From assembly GCF_000718305.1 (NCBI RefSeq), contig NZ_JOFQ01000022.1:30294-94293 (forward strand): 64,000 nt of DNA, written 5' to 3'. Source of the stretch: Streptomyces niger. Its GTDB lineage: Bacteria; Actinomycetota; Actinomycetes; Streptomycetales; Streptomycetaceae. Under the pieces are notes generated by a model. That model did no database searches, had not been told where the DNA came from, and saw nothing but the letters and a program-made list of their open reading frames with translations. How positions within the stretch are numbered: the stretch's first letter is position 1; every line of letters starts with the position of its first letter. The position numbers were made by a program, and so were the translations under genes. This document shows, piece after piece, positions 1-8,813 of this stretch.

Positions 1-488
1 CGCATCCTGAGCCCGACGGTGACCATCCCGCGCGGGACCCAGCTCCTCATACACATCGGCCGGCACCAGCGCATGGGCCACCCCGAGCCGGCTGCGTTCC
101 TCCGAGAGAGGGGAGCAACGCAGCCGCGCCGAGGGCGGCTTCGTGGGGTTCGGCCGGGGGCGGCGCAAGTGTCCTGCCGAACGCTTCTCCCGGGCAGCGG
201 TAGCGGTGATCGTCCAGGAGCTGCTGAGCTCGTTCGCCGTGCACGCCCCCATCCGCCACACCCGGGCGCTGGAGGGCGGCGACCTGTGCCGTCTGGTACC
301 CCTCGGCTTGCCCGAACCGCCGAAATGGGTTCAAGAAGATGCTCGTGCGCGCACGCGACCGCGCCGAGCGCCTTGCCTTCGGCACGGCACAAGTGTTCTG
401 CCTGCCTCACCTGACCGCCCGGGCAGTACGGCGCTCGTCATCCAACACTGCCCGCACCGCCCGCGACGACTTCCCCTACCGCCCCTGA
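1..488 (+). pseudogene. cytochrome P450 C-terminal remnant (three frames)
   Basis: C-terminal third of a cytochrome P450, cut by the window start and broken by frameshifts. The segment from about 19 reads TIPRGTQLLIHIGRHQR, the usual stretch before the haem loop. A second frame then gives GFGRGRRKCPAERFSR, matching the P450 haem-ligand loop, with the axial cysteine codon at 170-172. A third frame from about 324 gives FKKMLVRARDRAERLAFG and stops with TGA at 486-488. Three frames in under 500 bases mean the gene is dead unless sequencing errors are involved. The haem loop makes the family call fairly safe; the substrate cannot be told. Confidence 0.7.
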
Positions 489-526
489 TTCCGTCGGCAC
501 GGCAAGCAACAGCTGCGGCCCCGTTC

Positions 527-556
527 CCCGGTTCCCCGCGGCCGGGGAACACCGGG
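527..556. terminator. hairpin between convergent genes
   Basis: Arms GTTCCCCG and CGGGGAAC around CGGC, extended outward by CCCG/CGGG with one bulged base. It lies between the end of the P450 remnant and the end of the minus-strand DUF4239 gene, as expected of a bidirectional terminator. There is no clear T tract, which is usual in this GC range. Confidence 0.5.
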
Positions 557-605
557 AAACAGCTGTCCGTAGGGAGCAAACAGGTGGCAGCCGGTACGCG
601 TCGCG

Positions 606-1403
606 TCAGGTGGCGCGGCGCTTGCCCTGGTTGTCGCAGGGAAGTTCGGCGGTGTGGTGGGCGAGGAAGTCGCGGGTGGCCTGGCGTCCGGCCTCGGTGA
701 TCGCGGTCGGTTGGACATCGATGATGCCGCCGAAGGGCCGGTCGACGTCCCTGATGATGCACAGCGTCGTCGTCAGCAGTGCCGTGATGACCACCAGTGT
801 GACGATCTGGCCGCGGTTGTTGCGGCGGGGCACGCAGATCCCGAGGCCCATCACGGTGATGGTCAGCGTGGCGAGCAGGAACCAGAAGATCGGGCCCGGA
901 ATGCTCGCGGTCGCCTGGGTCAGCCGTTCCTCGCGTTCGTCGGACCGCTTGCCGTCGGTGGCGACCAGCATCCCGAACACCGGCTCGCCCTCCAGGGGGC
1001 GGAAGGCGTGGCGGACGTCCGTGGACCACACACTCGGCGCGGTGGAGCCGTTGCCGTCGGCCATGGCCGGCCACTCCTGCGCGCGAACCGCGCGGGCGTA
1101 GCACACGGCATCGGCCTGGATCCGTTCCCGCTGGGCCTTGGGGGCGTACTCGGCGGTCTCGGTGAGCTGGTCCAGCGCCCGGGCCTCCCCGCGGGAGGCC
1201 ACCTCGGCCTTGCCGTACGAGCCGTTGGCGGTGACCAGGACGAACGCGAGGAGCAGGACAGTGAGCGTCAGCAACGGGCCGACCAGGTCCTTGACGGCCA
1301 TGCCCGTGTCGTCATCCTCACTCAACAGTCTCGGCCGCAGAAGACGGTTCGCCCCAAGGCCCGCGAGCAGAGCAACGACGGCGACGAGAATGACGAGGAG
1401 CAC
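606..1403 (-). CDS. DUF4239 (bestrophin-like) membrane protein
   Basis: A 265-residue integral membrane protein starting at GTG. Hydrophobic segments sit near residues 2-18, 42-60, 170-190 and 197-215, with a soluble region of about 110 residues between the second and third. This four-helix pattern and the central soluble region fit the actinobacterial DUF4239 / bestrophin-like family, whose members are proposed anion channels; no activity is shown for this one. Codon use and open frame look intact. It stands alone: convergent with the P450 remnant and with no clear partner upstream. Confidence 0.7.
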   Translation of the reverse strand: MLLVILVAVVALLAGLGANRLLRPRLLSEDDDTGMAVKDLVGPLLTLTVLLLAFVLVTANGSYGKAEVASRGEARALDQLTETAEYAPKAQRERIQADAVCYARAVRAQEWPAMADGNGSTAPSVWSTDVRHAFRPLEGEPVFGMLVATDGKRSDEREERLTQATASIPGPIFWFLLATLTITVMGLGICVPRRNNRGQIVTLVVITALLTTTLCIIRDVDRPFGGIIDVQPTAITEAGRQATRDFLAHHTAELPCDNQGKRRAT

Positions 1404-2084
1404 AGGCGCTCACCTTTGAACGACCAGGTAACCCTGGGGTGGGAATGGGAGGCCGATCATCGCGCGGGCCACGATGCGCCGAAACGGAAGAAACGTTCGA
1501 GCGCACCGCATGAGGTACCGGCTTTGCGCCGTTCGGACCACCTGATCAGTCAGCCGGCTCACATGCCTTGTCCGCAATGCAAACCTCACCGCCCTCGCGA
1601 AGGATCTCTCGCACACCTGAGTCGTGGCCGCCGAGATCGAGGCCGAGCGGCCTATCGCCTCCATCGCCGAATTCCGTGGGGGGGGGGTGAGTTGTTCCAG
1701 ACTTTCGGCTTGCGAGGGCCTGCGGATCGATGCCCTCAAGGAGTTGAAGTTGCCTTTGGCCGCCCAACAGCCAGCCCTCACCATGTCGATGTCTGCGCTC
1801 GCGCCTTTTGCGCGCCTGGTCGTCGGCTGCCTGGTGATGGCGTAATGGCGTACGGAGACGCGGGACGACATGTACCGATGGCTTGTAGAGGCGGACAGCC
1901 GCCGTGTCCGGCGTCAGCTCATGAGGAGACGGCTCGGTTGGGGCTCTCGGGTGCATGGGCGGTCAGGCTGGGGCGGATGGTGTCGGCGTCTGAAGCGCCC
2001 GGGCCGGAGTAGATCCTTAGGGCGACTTCCCAGCGGTGGCGAGCCTGGGCGAGGTCGACGGCTGTGTGGTGAGTGTCCGCGATG
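1404..2084. other. no supported gene
   Basis: Several open frames exist on both strands but none shows family-like sequence or a good start. A run of nine G residues lies near 1679-1687. Probably decayed DNA. Confidence 0.4.
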
Positions 2085-2342
2085 CCCTGGTGAGCGCGGG
2101 CCCCTGCAGGCAAACGGCCGGACTGCGGAGGCCCTCGCCCGACACGCCGACGCGCTGGTCCTGGCCGAGCAATCCGGTGACCGGTCCCTGCGTCGCCCCT
2201 CTCCAAGGCATGGCCGGCCGACCACGAAGAGCCAGCCTGGCATGAGGCACAAGACCTCGCCGCGGCCGCCGACCGGGATCAGCTGAAGAGCGCGCTGATC
2301 ACACCGAAGCAGCCCTGGACCGAACGGTGGCACGCCGGGTGA
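2085..2342 (+). pseudogene. decayed helical-protein fragment
   Basis: Two successive plus-strand frames read like protein: a stretch with AEALARHADALVLAEQSGDR (TPR-like helix) and then, in another frame, WHEAQDLAAAADRDQLKSAL ending in TGA at 2340-2342. Together they suggest the 3' end of a helical, possibly TPR-containing, protein that has lost its frame. The family is not recognised. Confidence 0.3.
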
Positions 2343-2928
2343 CCAGCTGTGCGCGCGTGATGCCTGGGCCGTCGAGCCGGAGGTCTCGGGACGGGTCCTC
2401 GGAGAAGGTGATGTGGCTCAGGGCATCCGGCGCGGTGGGCAGTTCTTCGGCGAGGACGCGGGTCGTCTCCGCGGCCAGCCGGTCGCAGCCGGCCCGGTCC
2501 ACCGGCTGGCGGACCGCACGGCACCAGCTCCGGTGCTCACCGGCTGCGAGGGTGTCCACCCGGCGGCCACGAGGCGGACGCTGAATGCCTCCCACTGCCG
2601 CCGCACGGCCCGGCGGTGCGGTGAGAGCAGCGCGGCCAACCGCGCGCCCGCACGGCCGGAGGACGCGGGCCCGATCTCCGCCAGCACGTAGCCCTCGTCC
2701 TTGGCCAGGCCCACGTACAGGCCGGCCGGCCGCTCCTCGGTGAGCGTCAACTTGCTGCCCCGCCATGCGCGGGCATCTCCTGCAGGGCGGCGCCCAGGGC
2801 GACGGTGAAGGCGGTCCAGGGCGTGCCGGGGACTGGTCCTGGGTCATCATCAGCCCGGCATGGCCCGAGTGGGGCGAGGCTGTCCAGGGCATCGGCAGGC
2901 GCGGCGGGCGGAGGTTGGTGTCCTTCAT
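2299..2928 (-). pseudogene. TY-Chap-like hypothetical protein, frameshifted
   Basis: An ATG at 2928 preceded by GGAG opens a frame that starts MKDTNLRPPRLPMPWTA. Coding-like sequence then moves to a second frame (KLTLTEERPAGLYVGLAKDE, then EIGPASSGRAGARLAALLSP) and returns to the first for AAETTRVLAEELPTAPDALS. Put together it resembles the small actinobacterial TY-Chap / YbjN-like peptide-binding chaperone fold. At least two frameshifts are needed, so it is called a pseudogene. The family call is by general resemblance only. Confidence 0.4.
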
Positions 2929-3430
2929 GCTCCGGTTATGTCCGCTGGTATGCCGACGTCGCCGTCGCGTTTTTCCGGAACTGCGCAGATGCTGGCGGCA
3001 ACGTCGGTCCACACGCGGCTGTTGAAGCCGGGGCCCTCGGACTCACCGGTCCGTCCTACGGATGACCGGCCTTTGCGCGAGACCGGTAGGAGAAGCTGGC
3101 CCATTCCGGTCGGCGACGAGGAGGTAGTTCATTCGCCGGGCGCGGTAGGCGGACAGGAGGCGAGGGCCACGCCGTAGCCGCGCAGGGGCCAGGGCAGGGG
3201 ATGCAGAAGCACGATTTCCTAGACGGTGAGGTCTGGGCCGAGCAACTCCTCCTGGCGTCCGGGCGGCGGTAGTGGCCGGCCGCGTAGCGTTTCGCCAGCT
3301 ACCGGCTGGTGCTCCAGGACCAATCGGTGCGGCGGTCGGGCACGGTTGCGCCGCCCCGCGCAAGCCCGATGGGGCTCTTGGACGCAGAATCGGCGTTCCG
3401 CGTCGATCCGTGTCAGCTCTCCGTGTCAGC
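2929..3430. other. no supported gene
   Basis: A minus-strand stretch near 3060-3190 (including LRGYGVALASCPPTAPGE) looks faintly coding but has no start and breaks frame. Nothing else is supported. Confidence 0.35.
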
Positions 3431-3880
3431 TCAGGGAAGCAACCCACGTTCTGCAACAGCCACAAACAATGCGGCATCGTTCACAACCCCTAGCTTGCGC
3501 ATCACCGATGCCTTCCGCTCCGAGAGCGTTTGCTTCGACACACCAAGGCGGCGTGCTATTTCGCCAATTCCGAGCCCCTGGTTGAGGAGCTTGAGCAGTT
3601 CCCACTCCTTGGCTGTCAAAGTCTCAGTGCCTGAAGGTACAGATTCCTCGGGTGTAGCCACCTTCGGTCCTTCCAGGAAGAGCAGTGCGTGCCCGAATCG
3701 AGCCGCCATTGCCGCTTCAGGGGATCTTCCCATGATCACTTCGTATCGTGACAGTCGCTCCCCGGCCAAGCGGCGACCCCATGCCGACGCCCCTGCTCCA
3801 TCGCTCAGCACCCAAGCGTCCCGAGCTGACCACTGGTGGCCGCTGCGAGCCCCGCGGCAGAACGGTGGACGGACAAGCAT
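3431..3880 (-). CDS. LuxR-type HTH regulator (short)
   Basis: A 149-residue protein whose last 65 residues form a LuxR/NarL-type DNA-binding domain: LTAKEWELLKLLNQGLGIGE, then IARRLGVSKQTLSERKASVM with the usual hydrophobic spacing and recognition helix. The N-terminal 85 residues match no receiver or ligand domain I know, so it may be a stand-alone HTH protein or a 5'-truncated regulator. The start at 3880 is the longest; an internal ATG at the MGRSPEAAM segment is an alternative. No partner gene is adjacent. Confidence 0.6.
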   Translation of the reverse strand: MLVRPPFCRGARSGHQWSARDAWVLSDGAGASAWGRRLAGERLSRYEVIMGRSPEAAMAARFGHALLFLEGPKVATPEESVPSGTETLTAKEWELLKLLNQGLGIGEIARRLGVSKQTLSERKASVMRKLGVVNDAALFVAVAERGLLP

Positions 3881-4657
3881 CGTGGGGGGCGATGAGCCGC
3901 TCGATAACGCTCTGGCAAGGGTCGTTGCTATCCGCGGAATTGCGCTAACGCCGGTACGCCGTGGCGCTTTTGGGTCTGGAAGCGGCGGGTGTCGATGCCG
4001 TCAGACTCAACGTCGATGGCTGCAAAGCACCCGTCCCGCTCGGCCGCTTTGACCTCCGCTCGGCCGCTTTGACCTCCGCTCGGCCGCTTTGGCCTCCGCC
4101 CACGTTGGCTGAGTGCCCAGCGGCAGCCAGGCACTCAGGTGGAAATTATGGATGCCATCACCAGTGCTCGTGGAGACCGATCACGACAAGAATCAGTCGC
4201 AGAGCCGACAGCGCAGTACGCGCTACCGCCAAGCGAAACGTGACCCTTTGCGTCCTCTCATCTCCACACAGCCCACGTTTGGTTTCCACGGTTATCCTCC
4301 ATCGTTTGCCATCGGCGCTCCCCTTGGAGGAAGTGAAGGACCGAGGCAGACGACCAAGGCTGCCGCCCCAGGTCGCCCCGTTGGCGGACATTTCGAAAGT
4401 ACTGCGAGGGCCAGCCAGTCGGTAGCCACGAACTGAGAAACCTCAGCAGCACCCGAAGCATGCGCCTACGTTCGAACCGTATGGCAACTGGCGAGCACGT
4501 TTGTCGGAATCACAACAGAGCTCGCCGAAACAACGTCAGGCAACGGCGCGCGACACGTGAGCTCGGCTTTCACGGGTGCACGGAAATCTAGCTCACCGCA
4601 AAGTGACCGACGCGCCCCGCACTGGACACGATCCGGGGCGGGGCGGCTTTCTGCGTT
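3881..4657. other. gene-free stretch of lower GC with a 20-bp tandem repeat
   Basis: Locally lower GC than the rest of the window (around 4200-4560). It contains the 4038-4097 repeat array. A minus-strand frame near 4158-4391 ends in a short hydrophobic run but has no support as a gene. Confidence 0.4.
4038..4097. repeat. 20-bp direct tandem repeat, 3 copies
   Basis: Unit gctcggccgctttgacctcc at 4038, 4058 and 4078; the last copy has one change. Intergenic, and the unit length is not a multiple of three. Confidence 0.9.
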
Positions 4658-5134
4658 TCAGGCCCGCGAGGCGCCAGCAGGCCACACCACATCGACCGGT
4701 ACGCCCATGTGTCGGGCGTACGCCACGACGTCCGCCGTGCCGCCGTATCCGCGGGCCGGCAAGCCGTCCCACACTGCCACGAGCCGGTCCACCAGGCCGA
4801 CGAGGATCTCGCTACCGGCCATGTGCGCCTGTGCCGTCGACTCGCGCATACCGGTGGAGTGCACCTCGACGGCTTGAGCGATCAGCTTGTCGTACGTGGA
4901 ATGGCGGTTCTCCGGCAGCCCATCGCGGTACTGCTCGGCTGGGATCACCACGTCGATCCGGCCGCCGTGTTCGAGGACGGCCTCGGCGAACCAGGCGTCA
5001 GGGCCGTCCGCGATGCACGACACCCCGATCAGATCGACCCCGTCGTGCTGCTGCACCTGCGTGGCGAGCTCGCTGCGGATCAGTCTCTCCACCGGGGCCG
5101 ACAACCCGCGATGTCCGGTGATTCCCCATCGCAC
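4658..5134 (-). CDS. SLOG-superfamily (Rossmann-like) hypothetical protein
   Basis: A 158-residue soluble protein starting MRWGITGHRGLS, a conserved start among actinobacterial SLOG-like proteins. The GITGHRGL strand-loop and the later GSEILVGLVDRLVAVWDG segment followed by GGTADVVAYAR fit the SMF/DprA-LOG (SLOG) fold, which binds nucleotides or nucleotide derivatives. Such domains serve as sensors or effectors in some conflict systems and as stand-alone proteins of unknown role. The start ATG is unambiguous. A threefold 23-bp repeat lies only 19 bases upstream, so it probably affects expression of this gene. Confidence 0.6.
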   Translation of the reverse strand: MRWGITGHRGLSAPVERLIRSELATQVQQHDGVDLIGVSCIADGPDAWFAEAVLEHGGRIDVVIPAEQYRDGLPENRHSTYDKLIAQAVEVHSTGMRESTAQAHMAGSEILVGLVDRLVAVWDGLPARGYGGTADVVAYARHMGVPVDVVWPAGASRA

Positions 5135-5152
5135 CGCTGCTCTCCTCTCGCG

Positions 5153-5221
5153 CTACGGGTACACGCCGTACAGGCCTACGGGTACACGCCGTACAGGCCT
5201 ACGGGTACACGCCGTACAGGC
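5153..5221. repeat. 23-bp direct repeat, 3 copies, each with internal dyad
   Basis: Three identical head-to-tail copies starting ctacgggtacacgccgta. Each holds an imperfect dyad (TACGG ... CCGTA). The array sits in the leader/promoter of the SLOG gene (start at 5134). It could be an operator array, but similar tandem arrays all over the window make a simple duplication just as likely. Confidence 0.85.
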
Positions 5222-5300
5222 GGTCGTCGAAGTCGCGCACCACGCGCGGCGGGGCCCCGGAGACGTACTTCCGTCGCACCGCGCGGGCTCACTGCACGAT

Positions 5301-5848
5301 TCAGCCGGACTTGTACCGTAGCCCTGCTTCCAGGGTCCGTGTGGTGAGAGTGAAAGCACCGTTCAGCCGTCCCGACGACAGGTGCCAGCGGCCACGTCCA
5401 GGAGCAAGCGGCCATGTCCAGGAGCAAGAGCACCCGCTGCTTGTCGTGTCCCGACGACATGACCGTGGTGGCCGAGGCGTGAGCGGCAGATATCCAGCGC
5501 GGCAGGCCGAGGCGGGCGCCACAGGGCACCCGCGTGGCGGCAACAACCTTGGCTTCGGTGAAGGAGAACACCCACGGTCGTGGGGGCGTTTCCTCCGCCG
5601 CGATGTGCTTGGTGAGTCGTTGCTGCTGCCGTGAGTGCGGCGTCCGTCGCCTCCCCATCACCCGCCGCCGCGTGTGCCAGCGCCTCGACACCGGACAACC
5701 AGACGTCGGCGATGGCCGGCATGCATGCGTTCGCCGAGCGTCTTCCGGGCCGACCGCGCGAGGTCGAGACCCTGCCGCGCGTTGCCCGCGCGTGCCTCGA
5801 ACTGCGCCAGACTGCCCAGCTGGTAGGCCGGCACGCCGCCGGGGTCTG
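5301..5848 (-). pseudogene. XRE/TPR regulator C-terminal remnant
   Basis: Minus-strand pieces in three frames rebuild the C-terminus of a Streptomyces XRE-type regulator with TPR helices: a frame containing AYQLGSLAQFEARAGNARQG and MPAIADVWLSGVEALAHAAA, a second with PWVFSFTEAKVVAATRVPCG and SAAHASATTVMSSGHDKQRV, a third ending in FTLTTRTLEAGLRYKSG. The HTH-bearing N-terminus is absent; the TipA-like gene begins where it should continue. A 20-bp tandem duplication inside it (5387-5426) changes frame. Confidence 0.6.
5387..5426. repeat. 20-bp tandem duplication inside a pseudogene
   Basis: agcggccacgtccaggagca followed at once by the same sequence with one C-to-T change. Twenty is not a multiple of three, so this duplication alone shifts the frame of the TPR remnant. 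Confidence 0.85.
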
Positions 5849-5874
5849 CAGCCCCCGGCAGTGTCAGCCGTCGG

Positions 5875-6636
5875 TCAGCTCAGTCGTGCGTCGGCGTAGA
5901 CGGCCATCGCGTCGCGCTGGTAGGTGGCCAGCCCGTCGGCGATCCGGTCGAAGTTCGTACGGAACTCAGGGTCGTCCACGTACGTCTGGCCCAGTCCCTT
6001 GTACGCGGCCGCGCACGGGGTCCAGAACCGGCAGACGCCCTGGTAGTGGGCGTCCACCTCGGCCTGCGCCGCGGGGTCGGCGACGGGGGTGCCGGCCACC
6101 ATGAGCTCCGCCATGCGGATCATCTGCGCCGTCACCTCACGCTGCCACTGCTCCATCTCCTCGGCGGTCATCCCCGCGATGGCTCGCTGGGACTGCTCCC
6201 ACTGCTTCGGCCACCGCTCGCGTGCCTCCGCCTCGTGGCGGCCGGGCTCGAATCCCTCGAACAGGTTCTCCGGCCTGTCGATCTTTGCCATGTCGCTGTT
6301 GCCCTTACCTTCCTCCAGTTCGGCGATGGTGCGGCCGACCGTGCGGGCGAGCGTCTCCAGCCGGTCGCGTTCGGCGAGCAGTCGTCGGTGGTGCTCGCGG
6401 AGCGCGGCCAGTTGATCCACCTGACTGTCCAGGACCGCCTGGATCTCGCGTAACCCCAGGTCCAGCTCCCGCAACAGCAGGATCTGCTGCAGCCGCAGCA
6501 GCTCGGCCTCCTCGTAGTAGCGGTGCCCGTTGCTCCCGATCCACGCCGGCGGCAGCAGGCCGATCTCGTCGTAATGCCGCAGTGTCCGGGACGTCACCCC
6601 GGACATCCGGGCCACATCCGCGATCGACCAGGCCAT
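5875..6636 (-). CDS. tipA-like: TipA-like MerR regulator with antibiotic-recognition domain
   Basis: 253 residues, the same size as TipAL. Residues 1-70 are a MerR winged helix (SIADVARMSGVTSRTLRHYD, then the wing). A coiled coil follows to about 115, then a TipAS-type domain with the MTAEEMEQWQ and W-rich segments and VDAHYQGVCRFWTPCAAAYK. In the family, TipAS captures thiopeptides covalently through a cysteine and activates the regulator's own promoter; a cysteine lies in the expected C-terminal region. The ATG at 6636 is chosen because GGGAGG sits just upstream. The same frame runs open into the upstream GH4 remnant only because that gene is frameshifted. Confidence 0.85.
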   Translation of the reverse strand: MAWSIADVARMSGVTSRTLRHYDEIGLLPPAWIGSNGHRYYEEAELLRLQQILLLRELDLGLREIQAVLDSQVDQLAALREHHRRLLAERDRLETLARTVGRTIAELEEGKGNSDMAKIDRPENLFEGFEPGRHEAEARERWPKQWEQSQRAIAGMTAEEMEQWQREVTAQMIRMAELMVAGTPVADPAAQAEVDAHYQGVCRFWTPCAAAYKGLGQTYVDDPEFRTNFDRIADGLATYQRDAMAVYADARLS

Positions 6637-6739
6637 TGCTCCGCCTCCCATCACCGGGCCGGTCTCTCCGGCCACACCGAAGACGGTAGAAGTTGACGCA
6701 GCGGAAACCGCAAGTCGCAACCTGCACCGGGTTGCGGAA

Positions 6740-7770
6740 CCACGGGCCGCCCGCCCGCACAGCCCACCCCGCCACTCCTGCCGGCCGGCCGGTCGCGACG
6801 AGGCAGGGCACCTCCACCACGCGGGTGTGCGGGAGGTTGTCGATGAGGCCGTGGTTGGGCAGGTTGCCGTAGACGGTGCGGGGCGTGCGGTGACGATGCT
6901 GTGGATGATCTGCGGGGCGTATTCCATGGTGCCGTCGATGGTCAGTGGCTCGCCGGCGGCCAGTGCGTCGCGGGTGCTCTCGTACGCGGCGACGTTCTCC
7001 TCGACGATGTCGAGGTAGGCACCCACCGGCAGGCGCAAATCGTCATCCGCTATGAGTTCACTCTCGATGAGGTCGTCGAGGCGCGCGTACAGGTCGGTAT
7101 CGCCGTGTCGCAGTTCCAGGATCCATGCCTGATGGTTGACGTCCGCGGCCCGGTGGGTGACCTCCGGAAAGGGGACCCTCAGGAGGTCGGAGAGGTCGCG
7201 GATGGTCCAGTACACCGAGTGGCACAGGCCCGCCACCTTGGTCAGGCCGGTGACCTCGGTCAGGCCGGTGACCTCGGTCAGGCCGGTGACCTCGGTCAGG
7301 TACTGGACGTTCATCGCTATGGGGTTGGTGTAGTTCAGTAGCCACGCGTCGGGACACGGTTCGGCGATGTCTGCGCCGAGCTCCCGCAGGTGCGGGAAGG
7401 TCCGCAGTGCGCGGAAGATTCCTCCGATGCCGAGGGTGTCGCCGATCGTCTGGCGCAGGCCGTAGCGTGCGGGCATTTCGAAGTCGGTGCGGGTGGCTTC
7501 GACCATGCCGATCTGGACGATGTTGATGACGAAGTCAGCGCCGGTCAGCGCCGCGCGGCGGTCCAGGTGGGCAGTGATCTGCGCGCCCGCGCCCAGACGG
7601 TCGGCGATGTGGTGTGCGGCGGCCTCGGCGGTGTGCAGCCGTTCGGGGTCGATGTCTTGCAGCGCGATGTGTGCGTCTTGGAGTTCGGCGAAGGCGAAGA
7701 GGTCTGCGAGCAGGCCCTGGGTGAAGACGACACTGCTGGCGCCGATGAAGACGATCTTGGGGCGAGACAT
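6740..7770 (-). pseudogene. GH4 family glycosidase (alpha-galactosidase-like), frameshifted and truncated
   Basis: From ATG 7770 the protein opens with the NAD-binding strand KIVFIGASSVVFTQGLLADL. It continues through DFVINIVQIGM, NYTNPIAMNVQYLTEVTG, GLCHSVYWT (metal-binding Cys-His) and the conserved NHQAW, all GH4 marks of MelA-like NAD- and metal-dependent alpha-galactosidases. After about 300 residues the frame breaks (VEVPCLVATGRPAG continues in another frame) and the last hundred or so residues are missing. An 18-bp tandem expansion has added TEVTGL repeats just before the Cys-His motif, probably harming the metal site. Family certain, function lost. Confidence 0.75.
7240..7300. repeat. 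18-bp in-frame tandem repeat in GH4 gene, 3.4 copies
   Basis: Unit ggtcaggccggtgacctc at 7240, 7258 and 7276 plus a partial copy. On the minus strand it encodes repeated TEVTGL. The length keeps the frame. Confidence 0.9.
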
Positions 7771-7895
7771 GACGCGGTCTTTCCGTTGCGGGTGACACGG
7801 GCGAGGGCTTCGTCCCACGTGGGTTGGGCTGAGATGCCACCGTGTGCCCGGGTGGACAGGGCACCGCAGGCGGCGGCGAACTGCAGAGAGTCCTC

Positions 7896-7973
7896 CAGCA
7901 GGTCTCGCGTAGGTAGCCCCTCAGCAGGTCTCGCGTAGGTAGCCCCTCAGCAGGTCTCGCGTAGGTAGCCCTT
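7896..7973. repeat. 26-bp tandem repeat at the 3' end of the GH114 gene, 3 copies
   Basis: Units start at 7896, 7922 and 7948 with cagcaggtctcgcgtaggta. The copy at 7948 encodes the last residues of the GH114 protein (KGYLRETC); the other two lie past its stop at 7947 as non-coding copies. Confidence 0.9.
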
Positions 7974-8813
7974 GCTGCCCGCGGGAGAGACGTCCAGGTC
8001 ACGACGCACAATGCTCAGCTCGTCGCCCCAGCCCTCGCAGGCCTTCGACAGGCCCTCGGCCGCGTACTCGATCACGATGACGTGATCACCGAAGGCCGAG
8101 CTGTGCTGATCGCACTCGTCCCACCTGCCGCACTCCTCGGCGATGGCGAAGTCGAGCCCGTTGGCGACCCGGTTCCCGGACAGCTCCGAGGTGTTCTTCT
8201 GCGCGATCGCCAAGCCCTTGTCGTGGGCGTGGGCAGAAAGCAGCTTGGTGAAGGACTTCGCCTGGGCCTTGGTCAGCAGCTTGTCGGAGCTGCTGAAGCT
8301 GTCGAGGTTGTCGGGCTCCACCGCGTCGAAGCCCTTGCTCGCACACTCGTCGATCCAGGTGCCCACCTTCGCGGCGACGCGCTGCCGCTTGTCCGCGGTG
8401 CGCACGTCGAGCAGGGCCTCGCCCCAGCCGTCGTCGTAGACGATGTCGCCGTTCGCATCGCGCAGCAGCAGATCGGCGTCCCAGTCCTTCTCCGCGCCAG
8501 GCTGAGCCTGGAAGGCGTTGACGTAGCAGATGTTGTACTTGCCCGCGGCCGGCGAATCGTTGTGGTCCCGGCTCACCACGGCCACACCGGCCGGCGGTGT
8601 GTAGGCGCCGCCGATCTGGTGGTCGAACCCGGCGTGCGCGCGAGGAAGGGTAACGTCGCTCGGTCCGGCCGAAGCGATGGCCGGCATGAGGAAGCAGGCC
8701 GCGAGGGCCGCCACCCCGGCCGCGACAAGACTCAAGTGCCCACGGTGACGGTGACGGTGACGGTGACCAACGGAGTTCAGGCTCAGCAGGCGAGCTCCAC
8801 ACGGTGGGGGCAC
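7947..8813 (-). CDS. secreted GH114-type (endo-alpha-1,4-polygalactosaminidase-like) protein
   Basis: 288 residues. An N-terminal Arg/His-rich stretch (a 6-bp repeat) is followed by a hydrophobic signal sequence (LVAAGVAALAACFLMPAIAS) with a likely AxA cleavage near ASAGP. The mature part is a TIM-barrel GH114 domain: ICYVNAFQAQPG, DIVYDDGWGEALLDVR, then FDAVEPDNLDSFS with the acidic residues expected at the active site, and AIAQKNTSELSG. Known GH114 enzymes cut galactosamine-containing polysaccharides; many actinobacterial members are uncharacterised. The tail CDQHSSAFGDHVIVIEYA is also family-typical. The true start could be further in than 8813. Confidence 0.75.
   Translation of the reverse strand: MPPPCGARLLSLNSVGHRHRHRHRGHLSLVAAGVAALAACFLMPAIASAGPSDVTLPRAHAGFDHQIGGAYTPPAGVAVVSRDHNDSPAAGKYNICYVNAFQAQPGAEKDWDADLLLRDANGDIVYDDGWGEALLDVRTADKRQRVAAKVGTWIDECASKGFDAVEPDNLDSFSSSDKLLTKAQAKSFTKLLSAHAHDKGLAIAQKNTSELSGNRVANGLDFAIAEECGRWDECDQHSSAFGDHVIVIEYAAEGLSKACEGWGDELSIVRRDLDVSPAGSKGYLRETC
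8743..8766. repeat. 6-bp repeat, 4 copies, coding RHRH
   Basis: cggtga repeated four times near the GH114 start, encoding an alternating His-Arg run before the signal peptide. Confidence 0.8.

Noticed and set aside
654..2012. A 452-residue plus-strand ORF
   Set aside because: It is antisense to the DUF4239 gene for half its length and has shadow-frame composition.
5153..5221. Plasmid iterons or replication origin
   Set aside because: Three dyad repeats recall iterons, but no Rep gene, no AT-rich unwinding region, and many other tandem arrays are present.
5875..7818. A 647-residue GH4-MerR/TipA fusion protein
   Set aside because: The join is out-of-frame debris: GH4 leaves its frame near 6900 and the TipA-like gene has its own ribosome site and ATG at 6636.
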